Source: Thiobacillus sp. (GTDB taxonomy: Bacteria; Pseudomonadota; Gammaproteobacteria; Burkholderiales; Thiobacillaceae). Taken from it: a DNA stretch of 64,000 bases. Positions 31,606-40,681 of the stretch are shown one piece after another. Below the pieces are notes generated by a model, which saw only the letters and a list, made by a program, of their open reading frames with translations, searched no databases and was not told the origin of the DNA. Location of the stretch: positions 1 through 64,000 of the forward strand of contig JAIBEI010000010.1 in the NCBI GenBank assembly GCA_019459055.1, given 5' to 3'. Made by a program: the position numbers and the translations under genes. The stretch's first letter is position 1. Each line of letters opens with the position of its first letter.

Positions 31606-32202
31606 ATGCTCCACGACTTCATTACCTGGATCCTCGCCACGGTCCACGACTGGGGCTACAGCGGAATTTTTATTCTGATGGCGCTGGAATCCACGGTGCT
31701 GCCAGTGCCGAGCGAACTGGTGCTGATTCCGGCAGGCTACCTGGCGCACCAGGGGGAGATGAATTTCTGGCTGATCGTGCTCGCCTCCACCGCCGGCAGC
31801 CTGGTCGGTGCATCGTTCAACTACGTGGTGTCGATGTGGCTGGGACGCCCGTTCCTCGAACGCTGGGGACGCTATTTCTTCGCGCGTCCCGAACTGCTGC
31901 ACAAGACCGATGCGTTCTTCCTTAAGCACGGAGCAGTCTCCACCTTCACCGGCCGACTCATCCCAGGTATCCGCCACCTTATCTCCATCCCGGCCGGACT
32001 CACCCGCATGAACCCCGGCGCGTTCGCCTTCTACACCTGCCTCGGTGCCGGGCTGTGGTCGCTCATCCTCACCCTGTTCGGCTACTTCCTCGGCGGCAAT
32101 GAAGCGCTCATCACGCAATACCAGCATCACATCACCATCGGCGTGATTGTGTTTGTTGCGCTGATTATTGGTGGGTATGTGTGGTGGCAGAAGCGGCGCT
32201 GA
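31606..32202 (+). CDS. DedA family membrane protein
   Basis: This 198-residue inner-membrane protein of the DedA/VTT (SNARE-associated) family is probably a lipid flippase-like or proton-dependent transporter. It shows the family pattern: ALESTVLPVPSELVLIPAGYLA near residue 25, GRPFLERWGRYF, then FTGRLIPGIRHLISIPAGLTRM with the conserved F/G-R-x-x-P-x-x-R motif. Two C-terminal spans follow (LGAGLWSLILTLFGYFLG and ITIGVIVFVALIIGGYVWW). It converges with kup. A damaged second copy lies at 38827-38985. Confidence 0.88.
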   Translation: MLHDFITWILATVHDWGYSGIFILMALESTVLPVPSELVLIPAGYLAHQGEMNFWLIVLASTAGSLVGASFNYVVSMWLGRPFLERWGRYFFARPELLHKTDAFFLKHGAVSTFTGRLIPGIRHLISIPAGLTRMNPGAFAFYTCLGAGLWSLILTLFGYFLGGNEALITQYQHHITIGVIVFVALIIGGYVWWQKRR

Positions 32203-32235
32203 GATTCCACGAAAGTCCGGGGCCAACCCGTTTCG

Positions 32236-32292
32236 GACACCTCAATAAGGTGTCTAGCTGACGGGCTGGTCTTCGGTGCGGAACGCACCTTT
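32236..32292 (+). terminator. Hairpins between dedA and kup
   Basis: GACACCT/AGGTGTC (32236-32242 and 32248-32254, five-base loop) is followed by GGTGCG-GAA-CGCACC-TTT (32275-32292). The second is a GC-rich stem with a short T run and could end the plus-strand transcript; the pair could also act on kup from the other side. The T run is short, so efficiency is uncertain. Confidence 0.45.
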
Positions 32293-32362
32293 CACCAAGA
32301 TTGAAAATGGTTGTTCAGGGATGTGTGCTTTCACCATGCGCCATCCCCCTCAGAGAAAAGCC

Positions 32363-34237
32363 TCAAATCTCAAGCTGCGCACCGAGTTCGACCACCCGGT
32401 TGGCGGGGATTTGGAAAAAAATCATGGGGCTGGCGGCGTTGCGTGCCATGGCGGCGAAAATGTGCTCGCGCCAGAGCGACATGCCTTCGCCGCGGGTGGG
32501 GATCAGGTTTTCCCGACTGAAAAAGAAAGTGGTGTCCATCATGTCGAACTGCATGCCACAGGGACACTCCGACAGGGCCTTTGGGATGTCGATGTCGTCC
32601 ATGAATCCGTAGCGGACGACGACGTGGTAGAAGCCTTCGGCCAGTTTTTCCAATTCAAGCCGTAAGTCGGCAGGAACATAGGGAACTTCGGCATAGCGCA
32701 CGTTCAGGATGACCACGCGTTCGTGCAGCACTTTGTTGTGCTTGATGTTGTGCAGGAGCGCTGAGGGAACAGTCTTCGATTCCGCGGTCATGAACACGGC
32801 GGTTCCTGAAACGCGAATCGGTGGGTCCTCCAGCAGACTCTTCACGAAGGGGCGAAGGGGCAATACCTTTTCGCCCAGACGCAGCCTAACAATCTCCCGG
32901 CCGCGCTTCCAGGTCACCAGCAGAGTGAAAATCGTCAGCGCTGCCACCAAGGGGAACCAGCCGCCGTCCGGGATCTTGACCACATTCGCGCCGAAAAAGG
33001 CAAGGTCGACAGTGAGGAAAGCCAGCATGGCGGTCAAGGTCACACCGCGGCCAAAACCCCAGATCACACGCATGACGAGGCCCACCAACAGGGTATCGAT
33101 GGCGAAGGTGGCGGTCACGGCAATACCGTAGGCGGCAGCCAGATTGCTCGAACTCTGGAAACCCAGCACCAGCAGGGCGACGCCGATTGCCAGGGTCCAG
33201 TTTACGAAAGGGATATAGATCTGCCCCACCTCGGAAGCAGACGTGTGGCGAATGATCAGACGCGGGGCATACCCCATCTGGATAGCCTGACGGGTCACCG
33301 AGAACGCGCCCGAGATGACGGCCTGCGAGGCAATCACGGTCGCCGCTGTGGCCAAACCGATCATGGGGTAGAGCGCCCATCCGGGTGCGAGCATATAAAA
33401 CGGGTTGCGCACGGCCTCCGGGTTGGTGAGCAGCAATGCCCCCTGCCCGAAGTAGTTGAGCACTAACGCCGGCAGTACAAAGGCGAACCAGATCAACTGG
33501 ATGGGCTGGCGGCCGAAATGCCCCATATCGGCATACAGGGCCTCCGCACCGGTAATCGCCAACACGACCGCGCCGAGGATGAGGAAACTGGCCGTGCCGT
33601 GCGCCGCAAAGAAATGCAAGGCATGGATAGGCAGGAGTGCAGCGAGAACCTGGGGATGCTGGAAGATGCTGAGCGTTCCGAGAAGTCCAAGCACGCCGAA
33701 CCAGATCAGCATGACCGGACCGAACAGCTTGCCAATGGAGGCGGTGCCGTGTCGCTGAATAATGAACAGCCCCACCAGAATGCCGAGTGCAAGCGGCACG
33801 ATGAAGGGGTGCAAGGCCGGAGCGCCCATTTCCAGCCCCTCAACGGCAGAAAGCACGGAGATGGCCGGGGTAATCAGGGTGTCGCCGAAAAACAAAGACG
33901 CTCCGAGGAAGCCCAGCGACATCAGCAACCAACGGGTCCGCGACCCCAGCGGGGCGTGACCTTGAAGAAGGGAGAGCAAAGCCAGAATGCCGCCCTCCCC
34001 CTTGTTGTCGGCTCGCATCATGACGCTGACGTACTTCAGGGACACCACTAGCATCAGTGACCAAAAAATCAGGGAGAGGATGCCCAGCACGTTGTCCTGA
34101 TTAAGTGCCAGGTGATGGCCGCCAAACACCTCCTTCATGGTGTAAAGGGGGCTGGTGCCGATGTCGCCGAAGACGACGCCGAGTGCCCCAAGGGCGAGGG
34201 CGCGAGTGGTGCTATTTTCCTGATGGGGCTGGTTCAT
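32363..34237 (-). CDS. kup: Low-affinity potassium transporter Kup
   Basis: This is a proton/K+ symporter of the KUP/HAK/KT family. From the ATG at 34237 (MNQPHQENSTTRALALGALG) it has 624 residues, like E. coli Kup (622); the open frame to 34321 adds a non-family tail. GVVFGDIGTSPLYTMKEVFGG is the family's first-span signature. About twelve spans follow, with ADNKGEGGILALLSL, GASLFFGDTLITPAISVLSA and ITGAEALYADMGHFG. A soluble C-terminal domain (RVSGTAVFMTA, CGMQFDMMDTTFFFSRE) completes it. It is monocistronic and converges with dedA. Confidence 0.95.
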   Translation of the reverse strand: MNQPHQENSTTRALALGALGVVFGDIGTSPLYTMKEVFGGHHLALNQDNVLGILSLIFWSLMLVVSLKYVSVMMRADNKGEGGILALLSLLQGHAPLGSRTRWLLMSLGFLGASLFFGDTLITPAISVLSAVEGLEMGAPALHPFIVPLALGILVGLFIIQRHGTASIGKLFGPVMLIWFGVLGLLGTLSIFQHPQVLAALLPIHALHFFAAHGTASFLILGAVVLAITGAEALYADMGHFGRQPIQLIWFAFVLPALVLNYFGQGALLLTNPEAVRNPFYMLAPGWALYPMIGLATAATVIASQAVISGAFSVTRQAIQMGYAPRLIIRHTSASEVGQIYIPFVNWTLAIGVALLVLGFQSSSNLAAAYGIAVTATFAIDTLLVGLVMRVIWGFGRGVTLTAMLAFLTVDLAFFGANVVKIPDGGWFPLVAALTIFTLLVTWKRGREIVRLRLGEKVLPLRPFVKSLLEDPPIRVSGTAVFMTAESKTVPSALLHNIKHNKVLHERVVILNVRYAEVPYVPADLRLELEKLAEGFYHVVVRYGFMDDIDIPKALSECPCGMQFDMMDTTFFFSRENLIPTRGEGMSLWREHIFAAMARNAASPMIFFQIPANRVVELGAQLEI

Positions 34238-34413
34238 TATTTTTTTCTGGCCACAACGTTCGTCAAGTTTGCAGGGGATGCAGAAACGCGGAAATAGTTC
34301 CAACCGACATTTGTGAAACACGTCGCGGATGATACGGCTTCAAACTTTAAAAGTCGGGCTAATCCCCGTCAAACGTATCCCAAACTTGGGTCCTTGGATT
34401 TGCTTGGGGTTTC

Positions 34414-35208
34414 CTACTTTTCCACGAAAGCGCGTTCAATTACGTAGGCACCCGGTTCACCGCTGCGCGGCGAAATTTTTAAACCACACTGATCGAGCAT
34501 AAGCATGGTGTCTTTCAGCATTTGGGGGCTACCGCAAACCATGGCACGATCTTTCTCGGGATCTAATGGGGGCAAGCCAATGTCACTGAATATCTTCCCA
34601 TTACCGATCAAATCGGTCAGGCGGCCCTGATTACGGAAGGGCTCACGCGTGACGGTGGGGTAATAAATCAACTTTTCGCGTACCTGATCACCGAAAAATT
34701 CGTTTTGTGGCAGTTCTTTGGTGATGAAATCGGCGTAGGCCAGTTCGCTAACCTGGCGAACGCCATGGACCAGTACAACCTTTTCAAAAAGTTCGTAAAC
34801 TTCCGGATCCTGAATCAGGCTTATGAATGGCGCCATGCCTGTGCCGCTGGAAAGCAGGTAAAGGTTACGTCCCGGCAGCAAATCCCGTACAACCAGTGTG
34901 CCAGTGGGTTTGCGCGAAATCAGCACCTCGTCACCCACCTTCAAGTGTTGCAAGCGCGAGGTCAGCGGGCCGTCTTGCACTTTGATGCTGAAAAACTCCA
35001 GGTGCTCTTCGTAATTGGGACTGGCAATACTGTATGCGCGCATCAGCGGTTTCCCGTCAACCAGTAAGCCGATCATGACAAACTGGCCATTTTCAAAGCG
35101 TAAACCGGGGTCGCGTGTGGTTGTGAAACTGAATAACGTGTCGTTCCAGTGATGCACGCTCAAGACGCGTGTGGTCGTGGTGTTGCTTGAGGGTTTTTCA
35201 GCAGACAT
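34414..35208 (-). CDS. fpr: Ferredoxin-NADP reductase
   Basis: This 264-residue FAD-dependent reductase of the bacterial Fpr subclass moves electrons between NADPH and ferredoxin or flavodoxin. FAD-binding RAYSIASPNYEEHLEFF, then GPLTSRLQHLKVGDEV, and the NADP pocket LSSGTGMAPFISLIQDPEVYE with AMVCGSPQMLKDT near the C-terminus all fit. It ends AYVIERAFVEK, where the subclass has an aromatic-containing end, and begins 25 bases after etfA ends. Co-location with etfBA suggests joint electron-transfer duty. Confidence 0.92.
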   Translation of the reverse strand: MSAEKPSSNTTTTRVLSVHHWNDTLFSFTTTRDPGLRFENGQFVMIGLLVDGKPLMRAYSIASPNYEEHLEFFSIKVQDGPLTSRLQHLKVGDEVLISRKPTGTLVVRDLLPGRNLYLLSSGTGMAPFISLIQDPEVYELFEKVVLVHGVRQVSELAYADFITKELPQNEFFGDQVREKLIYYPTVTREPFRNQGRLTDLIGNGKIFSDIGLPPLDPEKDRAMVCGSPQMLKDTMLMLDQCGLKISPRSGEPGAYVIERAFVEK

Positions 35209-35232
35209 GGCAGATTCGGTGATTTTTTGTGT

Positions 35233-36165
35233 TCAGGGAAGGGTCGCAGTCAGGGCGGGAACGGCTTCAAACAGGTCTGCTACCAGACCATAATCCGCCA
35301 TCTGGAAAATTGTGGCGTCGGTATCGTGATTGATGGCAACGACGATCTTGCTGTCTTGCATGCCCGCTGTGTGTTGCACGGCGCCGGATATGCCAACCGC
35401 GATATAAAGCTCGGGGGCAACCACAGTGCCCGTTTGTCCTATCTGGATATCGTTGGGCGCAAATCCGGCATCCACTGCGGAACGGGTGGCCCCCAGTGCG
35501 CCATGGAGTTTGTCCGCCAGTGGTGCCAGCACAGATTCAAAATTTTCTGCACTGCCCAACGAACGTCCACCTGAAACCACAACGCTCGCTGAACCCAGCT
35601 CAGGTCGATCAGACTGGTTTCGTATTTCGCTCAACCAGCGTGTTTTAGCTGAGGCAGGCGGTGGCGCGAGCTTGACTATTTCAGCGTTATTGCCTGTACC
35701 GGCCATATCAAACCGGCTGGCACGCAGCGTGACCACTTGAATCGGGTCATTGCTGCGCACGGTCGCAAAGACATTGCCGACATAGATTGGCCGCACATAG
35801 GTTGAAGGCGCTTGTATCTCCACAACATTGCCAACCATTTCCACATCCAGAAGCGCCGCAACGCGCGGTAATGCATTTCGGCCAAAGGCGCTATGCGCGG
35901 CCAGAATCACTGAATATTCGCGGCCCATGCCTGCAATAATGTTGGCGACGTCTTCGGCGAGCGGGTGTTGCAGATGCTGTGCCTCGACACACATCACGCT
36001 GGCAACGCCGGTGATGTCCGCAGCACCCTGGGCTGCGGCAGCGAGGTCGTTGCCGACCAGTAACACATGCACAGTCTGTTTCCAGCATTGCGCCGCGCTG
36101 ACTAGTTGGGCAACAGAAGGCTTCAGCTTCTGATTTTCGTGTTCTGCCAGAATCAAAACACTCAT
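35233..36165 (-). CDS. etfA: Electron transfer flavoprotein, alpha subunit
   Basis: EtfA with EtfB accepts electrons from acyl-CoA and related dehydrogenases. The 310-residue product starts MSVLILAEHENQKLKPS. It has the FAD-binding C-terminal domain blocks VVSGGRSLGSAENFE, GATRSAVDAGFAPNDIQIGQTG and AVGISGAVQHTAGMQDSK, then VAINHDTDATIFQMADYGLV. Length is typical (about 310). Its start overlaps the etfB stop by four bases. Confidence 0.95.
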   Translation of the reverse strand: MSVLILAEHENQKLKPSVAQLVSAAQCWKQTVHVLLVGNDLAAAAQGAADITGVASVMCVEAQHLQHPLAEDVANIIAGMGREYSVILAAHSAFGRNALPRVAALLDVEMVGNVVEIQAPSTYVRPIYVGNVFATVRSNDPIQVVTLRASRFDMAGTGNNAEIVKLAPPPASAKTRWLSEIRNQSDRPELGSASVVVSGGRSLGSAENFESVLAPLADKLHGALGATRSAVDAGFAPNDIQIGQTGTVVAPELYIAVGISGAVQHTAGMQDSKIVVAINHDTDATIFQMADYGLVADLFEAVPALTATLP

Positions 36166-36914
36166 GGCAATACCCTCGCCTCAGAGCGTAATTTTTCAAC
36201 CAGCTCCTGCACGTTGTTGACCATGACACATGCTTTGCGAGCAGGGGGGTCTGCAACTTTGACCAAGGCCAGTCTCGGTGAGACATCAATTCCGAATTCT
36301 GACGCGCTGATGGTCTGGATCGGTTTTTTCTTGGCCATCATCAAATTGGGAAGTTTTACGTAGCGCGGTTCATTGAGCCGCAGGTCGGCAGTCAATACGG
36401 CGGGCAATGTCACCGCAATCTTTTCGGTGCCACCTTCTATTTCGCGCGTGACTACAGCTTCGCCATTTTCTATGTTCAGCGCGGAAATAAATGTGCCTTG
36501 CCCATAGTCCAGTAGCGCGGCCAACATCTGGCCTGTCTGGCAGCTATCGTCATCGATCGACTGCTTGCCGAGAAGTACCAGGCCGGGTTGTTCGCGTTCA
36601 ACCAACACCTTGAGCAAGCGGGCTACCCCCAAAGGCTGAACTGCCTCGCTACTTTCCAGCAGGATGGCTCGGTCCGCACCCATGGCCAGCGCATGTCTCA
36701 ATACATCCTGCGCCGCTGTCGTGCCTACTGTTACCGCAACAACCTCGGTTGCCACGCCGCTCTCTTTGAGACGCATGGCAGCTTCCATGGCGTTTTCATC
36801 AAACGGATTGATGCTCATGCGGGCGCCGGCCAATTCCACATTGGAGCCATCAGGTTTGATATGTACCTTGATGTTGTGATCGACCACTCTTTTTACAGCC
36901 ACCAATAGCTTCAT
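36162..36914 (-). CDS. etfB: Electron transfer flavoprotein, beta subunit
   Basis: This is the AMP-binding partner of EtfA. The ATG at 36914 (MKLLVAVKRVVDHNIK) gives 250 residues, the usual size, and GGTGGGG lies just upstream; an ATG six codons earlier is possible. Family blocks are SINPFDENAMEAAMRLKE, HALAMGADRAILL, LLGKQSIDDDSCQTGQMLA, and LPAVLTADLRLNEPRYVKLP. It is divergent from the ETF-ubiquinone oxidoreductase gene, with a sigma-70 promoter between them. Confidence 0.95.
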   Translation of the reverse strand: MKLLVAVKRVVDHNIKVHIKPDGSNVELAGARMSINPFDENAMEAAMRLKESGVATEVVAVTVGTTAAQDVLRHALAMGADRAILLESSEAVQPLGVARLLKVLVEREQPGLVLLGKQSIDDDSCQTGQMLAALLDYGQGTFISALNIENGEAVVTREIEGGTEKIAVTLPAVLTADLRLNEPRYVKLPNLMMAKKKPIQTISASEFGIDVSPRLALVKVADPPARKACVMVNNVQELVEKLRSEARVLP

Positions 36915-36943
36915 CTTCCCCACCTGGCTCAAATCGAGGGCAT

Positions 36944-36972
36944 ATTATAATGTCCTGAATTGTTAATGTAAC
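36944..36972 (-). promoter_or_regulatory. Sigma-70 type promoter for etfBA-fpr
   Basis: On the minus strand GTTACA (36967-36972) and a perfect TATAAT (36944-36949) are separated by exactly 17 bases, about 30 bases upstream of the etfB ATG. The divergent ETF-QO gene starts only 13 bases beyond the -35, so its own promoter must overlap this site. Confidence 0.7.
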
Positions 36973-36984
36973 GGTGCACCTGAT

Positions 36985-38634
36985 ATGTCGCGGGATGTCA
37001 TGTCGTATGACGTGTTGGTTGTCGGTGCGGGTCCAGCCGGGCTTGCGGCGGCGCTGCGCCTGAAACAGATGGCGCAGAAAACCGGACGGGAAATAAGTGT
37101 TTGCGTGTTGGAGAAAGGTGCGCAGCTTGGGGCGCATATCCTTTCCGGTGCGGTGCTTGATCCCGTTTCATTGAATGAATTGCTGCCTGACTGGGATGTG
37201 CTGGGAGCACCGCTGATTACGCCTGTAAGTAAAGACGAATTTGTTGTGCTGGGTGAACGGGGTAGCTGGCGTATCCCGGTCGCTTTATTGCCGCCATTGA
37301 TGGCCAATCATGGGGCGTACATCATCAGCCTGGGCGAGTTTTGCCAATGGCTGGGGAGTCAGGCAGAAGCGGCAGGAGTGGAAATTTATGCGGGTTACGC
37401 AGCGCAGGAAATCCTGTATGGCGAGCAGGGCGAGGTTGCTGGAATCATAACCGGCGACATGGGGCGCACCGCAAAGGGCGAGGAAGGCCCGCAGTTTGCG
37501 CCGGGCATTGAAATTCACGCCCGTTATACGCTCATCGCTGAAGGCGTTCGCGGCTCGCTTACCCGCGACCTGGAGCAGCGGTTTCAACTTCGTAAAAATT
37601 CGTCGCCACAAAAGTTCGGCCTCGGGATCAAAGAGGTCTGGCGGGTCGCGGCGGAGAAGCATCGCCCCGGACTGGTGCAACACAGCCTTGGTTGGCCGCT
37701 TGCCTCGGATACCGGGGGCGGCTCGTTTATTTACCATTATGGTGATGGCCTGGTCTCGGTCGGCTTTGTGGTTCACCTCGATTACGCCAACCCGCACCTG
37801 TCACCCTTCGACGAGTTTCAGCGATTCAAACAACATCCGGCCATTCGTCCGCTGCTTGAAGGCGGCAAGCGTTTGTCGTATGGCGCACGCGCCATCACCG
37901 AAGGTGGTTTGCAATCCTGGCCCGAACTGGTATTTCCTGGCGGTGCGCTGATCGGATGTAGTGCCGGGATGGTCAATGTGCCGCGCATCAAGGGCATTCA
38001 CAATGCGATGAAATCCGGGATGCTTGCAGCCGAAGCCGTGATGTCTGCCCTGGCAGCAAATCGCAGCCATGATTGTCTCGGTGAATACCCGACTACACTG
38101 CGTAACTCAAGGGTCTGGCGTGACTTGCATGCCGTGCGCAACGTCAAGCCTATGCTATCCCGTTTCGGCACCATCCTCGGCACGCTGTTTGGCGGGGTTG
38201 AAATGTGGCTGGCCGCTGCCGGGGTGCGATTGCCCTGGACACTGCGCCATCACCAGGCTGATCACGAGTGCACACGTCCTGCATCGGAAATGCCGACAAT
38301 CGACTACCCCAATCCGGATGGGAAAATCAGCTTCGACAAGCTTAACTCCGTCGCGCTCAGCAATATCACGCATGATCGCGATCAGCCCTGCCACTTGCAC
38401 CTGCTCGATAAAGCGGAATCCGTTTCCATCAGCATAGAAAAATTCGACGCGCCGGAACAACATTACTGCCCTGCCGGGGTTTATGAAATCGTGGTCACGG
38501 ATGAAAAGCGCCATCTGCAAATCAATGCACAAAATTGCATTCACTGCAAAACCTGCGACATCAAGGATGCCCTGCAGAACATTGTGTGGAAACCACCGGA
38601 AGGTGGCAGCGGGCCCGTGTATTCCGCAATGTAG
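36985..38634 (+). CDS. Electron transfer flavoprotein-ubiquinone oxidoreductase
   Basis: This membrane-associated flavoprotein passes ETF electrons to the quinone pool. The 549-residue product begins with VLVVGAGPAGLAAALRLKQ (FAD). It has LEKGAQLGAHILSGAVLDP, the ubiquinone-binding region around GGLQSWPELVFPGGALIGC with GMVNVPRIKGIHNAMKSGM, and a C-terminal 4Fe-4S site: Cys in HYCPAGVYE and the cluster CIHCKTCDIKDALQNI. Length matches bacterial ETF-QO (about 550). It is divergent from etfBA, completing the ETF pathway. Confidence 0.95.
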   Translation: MSRDVMSYDVLVVGAGPAGLAAALRLKQMAQKTGREISVCVLEKGAQLGAHILSGAVLDPVSLNELLPDWDVLGAPLITPVSKDEFVVLGERGSWRIPVALLPPLMANHGAYIISLGEFCQWLGSQAEAAGVEIYAGYAAQEILYGEQGEVAGIITGDMGRTAKGEEGPQFAPGIEIHARYTLIAEGVRGSLTRDLEQRFQLRKNSSPQKFGLGIKEVWRVAAEKHRPGLVQHSLGWPLASDTGGGSFIYHYGDGLVSVGFVVHLDYANPHLSPFDEFQRFKQHPAIRPLLEGGKRLSYGARAITEGGLQSWPELVFPGGALIGCSAGMVNVPRIKGIHNAMKSGMLAAEAVMSALAANRSHDCLGEYPTTLRNSRVWRDLHAVRNVKPMLSRFGTILGTLFGGVEMWLAAAGVRLPWTLRHHQADHECTRPASEMPTIDYPNPDGKISFDKLNSVALSNITHDRDQPCHLHLLDKAESVSISIEKFDAPEQHYCPAGVYEIVVTDEKRHLQINAQNCIHCKTCDIKDALQNIVWKPPEGGSGPVYSAM

Positions 38635-38759
38635 TGGGGTACGGTGATCTTCTAAACGTCCGCTTTGCTTATGCGGATTCAACCGGTGGATGCAACGGAT
38701 TGGTGAAATCGTTCGGTGTCAAATGCGAAAATCAAGGCGGTCGAGGGAGAGGCGGTCGT

Positions 38760-38826
38760 GTGAGGGATCAGGGCCTTTTCTGATTTCCCTGCGCGGCAAA
38801 GCCGCACCTCTCCTGACCCCTAACAA
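38760..38826. repeat. TCAGGG-type element before the DedA fragment
   Basis: GAGGGATCAGGGCC near 38761 is mirrored by CTCCTGACCCCTAACA just before the fragment ATG. The right arm matches the sequence in front of the intact dedA (31590-31605). Confidence 0.55.
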
Positions 38827-38985
38827 ATGCTCCACAACTTCACTACCTGGATCCTCGCCACGGTCCAACCGGGCGGCTGATTCCCGCCGTGATGCAATAC
38901 ATCGCGCTGCCGGCCGGCCTCTCGCGCATGAATCTTCCCGTCATCTGCTTTTACACCAGCCTCGGCGCCGGCATCCGGGTAACCA
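38827..38985 (+). pseudogene. Degraded second copy of dedA
   Basis: The first 48 bases encode [15 protein letters not shown], nearly the same as the start of the intact DedA at 31606. An internal deletion of about 270 bases then jumps to the GRLIP region, followed by a stop and frame change. The remaining part still reads [20 protein letters not shown] in another frame, aligning with the intact IPAGLTRMNPGAFAFYTCLG. The upstream repeat arm is duplicated as well. Confidence 0.8.
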
Positions 38986-39027
38986 TCCTGCGCTCATGGA
39001 AATACCACGTGCGCGGCCTGCCCATCA

Positions 39028-39192
39028 CTACTTGCGCGTGGCGATCAGGCTTGCGATGACGCTGGCGCCAATCAGCATTGCGATCACCACCAGCGAGGCC
39101 ACCACCGGCAGGTGGACCCAGTGTGCGATGAGCATCTTGGTGCCGATGAAGGTGAGCACCATGGCGAGGCCGTATTTGAACTTGCTGCAGCG
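39028..39192 (-). pseudogene. C-terminal remnant of a TerC-like membrane protein
   Basis: The minus strand reads KFKYGLAMVLTFIGTKMLI, then HWVHLPVVASLVVIAML and [14 protein letters not shown] with a stop. This is the pattern of the last two membrane segments of TerC/Alx-family proteins. No start or upstream portion exists; the frame opens abruptly near 39192. Together with the DedA fragment it makes this 645-base stretch (38635-39279) a small graveyard. I see no intact gene in it. Confidence 0.6.
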
Positions 39193-39279
39193 TAAAGGCG
39201 GTGCTCAAAGAGGTTTTCAGGCAAAATGCCGCCTTCACTACACCCGAGTCGCGTGCCCACGGGCAAGGGCGACTTGCAT

Positions 39280-40596
39280 ATGGATATAGCGTTACTCCTG
39301 TTCCTCATCCTGCTCAACGGCGTTTTCGCCATGTCGGAGATCGCCGTAGTGTCCTCGCGCAAGTCCCGCCTGCAGCGGCTGGCCGACGACGGCAGCCCCG
39401 GCGCACACTCGGCGCTTGCCCTCCACGCCGAACCTTCGACCTTCCTCTCCACCATTCAAGTAGGTATCACGTCAATCGGCATTCTCAGCGGCGCCATCGG
39501 CGAAGCCGCGCTGGCCGACCCTCTGGCTGTCTGGCTAGCGCAGTTCGCTCTGATCGAATCCTATGCCAGGGGTATCGCGCTCACGATAGTGGTACTCGGC
39601 CTGACCTATTTTTCCGTTGTGGTCGGCGAATTGGTTCCCAAACGGTTGGGCCTACTGGCGCCGGAAGGCACCGCCTCCCTGATCGCACGGCCCATGAACA
39701 TGTTGTCGCGCCTCACGCGGCCTGTGGTGTGGCTCCTGTCTGCGTCCTCCAGTTTGCTGTTGCGAATGATGGGTGCGCGCCGCAAGGAAGAACCGCCGGT
39801 GACCGACGATGAAATCAACGTGCTGATGGGTCAGGGTACCGAGGCTGGGGTATTCCATCAAAGCGAACAGGAGATCGTCTCCAATGTGCTGCGCCTGGAC
39901 GAGCAGCGCATCGGCGCGATCATGACCCATCGCAGCGATATTTATCTGATCGATCTCGACGATCCCGAAGACGAGATTCGCCGCCTGATCGCAGAAAGCC
40001 CGTATGAGCGCATCGTGGTCTGTCGCGACGGACTCGACCATGTTACCGGGATCCTGCGCACATCCGACCTGCTCAAACCTGCGCTGACCGGCGGCCCGCT
40101 GAATATCGAAGCGGTCTTGCGAGCCCCCCTGTATGTGCCGGACAGCGTTACGACGACCCGGTTGCTCGAAAGTTTCCGCAAGGCGCGCATGCAGTTCGCG
40201 CTGATCGTCGATGAATACGGCGACCTGGAGGGCCTGGTGACGCTGACCGACGTGCTGACCTCCATCGTGGGTGAACTGCCTTCCTACGATTCGTCCGACG
40301 AGCAGGACGTGGTCGAACGCGAAGATGGTTCCTGGTTGGTGGATGGCAGCGTGACCATCGAACGACTCAAGTCAGCCCTGGAGTTCGACGATGACCTGCC
40401 GGGCGAGGAAGAGAATGCGTTCAACACCCTGGGCGGATTCGTCATGCACATGCTGGGACATATCCCTGCCGTGGCCGATCATTTCGAATGGGAGAACTGG
40501 CGTTTCGAAGTGGTGGACATGGACCGAAACCGGGTGGACAAGATGCTGATCGCCAACCTCGCGCCGCCGCAGAATGCAGCAGAGACGAAATCATGA
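39280..40596 (+). CDS. CNNM/HlyC-CorC family protein with CBS domains
   Basis: This 438-residue membrane protein has a DUF21/CNNM transmembrane domain (MDIALLLFLILLNGVFAMSE, GITSIGILSGAIGEAAL, GELVPKRLGLLAPEG), then a CBS pair (IMTHRSDIYLIDLDDPEDE; PLYVPDSVTTTRLLESFRKA with FALIVDEYGDLEGLVTLTDVL), then a CorC_HlyC domain (GSWLVDGSVTIERL onward). Homologues are implicated in Mg2+/Co2+ efflux, although often labelled hemolysins. I placed the start at 39280, with AAGGG about ten bases upstream; the frame to 39226 adds no conserved residues. It converges with pdxJ. Confidence 0.88.
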   Translation: MDIALLLFLILLNGVFAMSEIAVVSSRKSRLQRLADDGSPGAHSALALHAEPSTFLSTIQVGITSIGILSGAIGEAALADPLAVWLAQFALIESYARGIALTIVVLGLTYFSVVVGELVPKRLGLLAPEGTASLIARPMNMLSRLTRPVVWLLSASSSLLLRMMGARRKEEPPVTDDEINVLMGQGTEAGVFHQSEQEIVSNVLRLDEQRIGAIMTHRSDIYLIDLDDPEDEIRRLIAESPYERIVVCRDGLDHVTGILRTSDLLKPALTGGPLNIEAVLRAPLYVPDSVTTTRLLESFRKARMQFALIVDEYGDLEGLVTLTDVLTSIVGELPSYDSSDEQDVVEREDGSWLVDGSVTIERLKSALEFDDDLPGEEENAFNTLGGFVMHMLGHIPAVADHFEWENWRFEVVDMDRNRVDKMLIANLAPPQNAAETKS

Positions 40597-40681
40597 CAGT
40601 GGCCGTCGAGCTTTACTGAGTCCCGATCAGGTCAAACCCACGGACCGGGCGCGTAACGCGCGAGACGTCCGGCCAGTCGGT

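Noticed and set aside
39280-40596. Annotation as a hemolysin
   Set aside because: DUF21 plus CBS plus CorC_HlyC domains indicate a CNNM-type ion transporter-like protein. The hemolysin label is historical.
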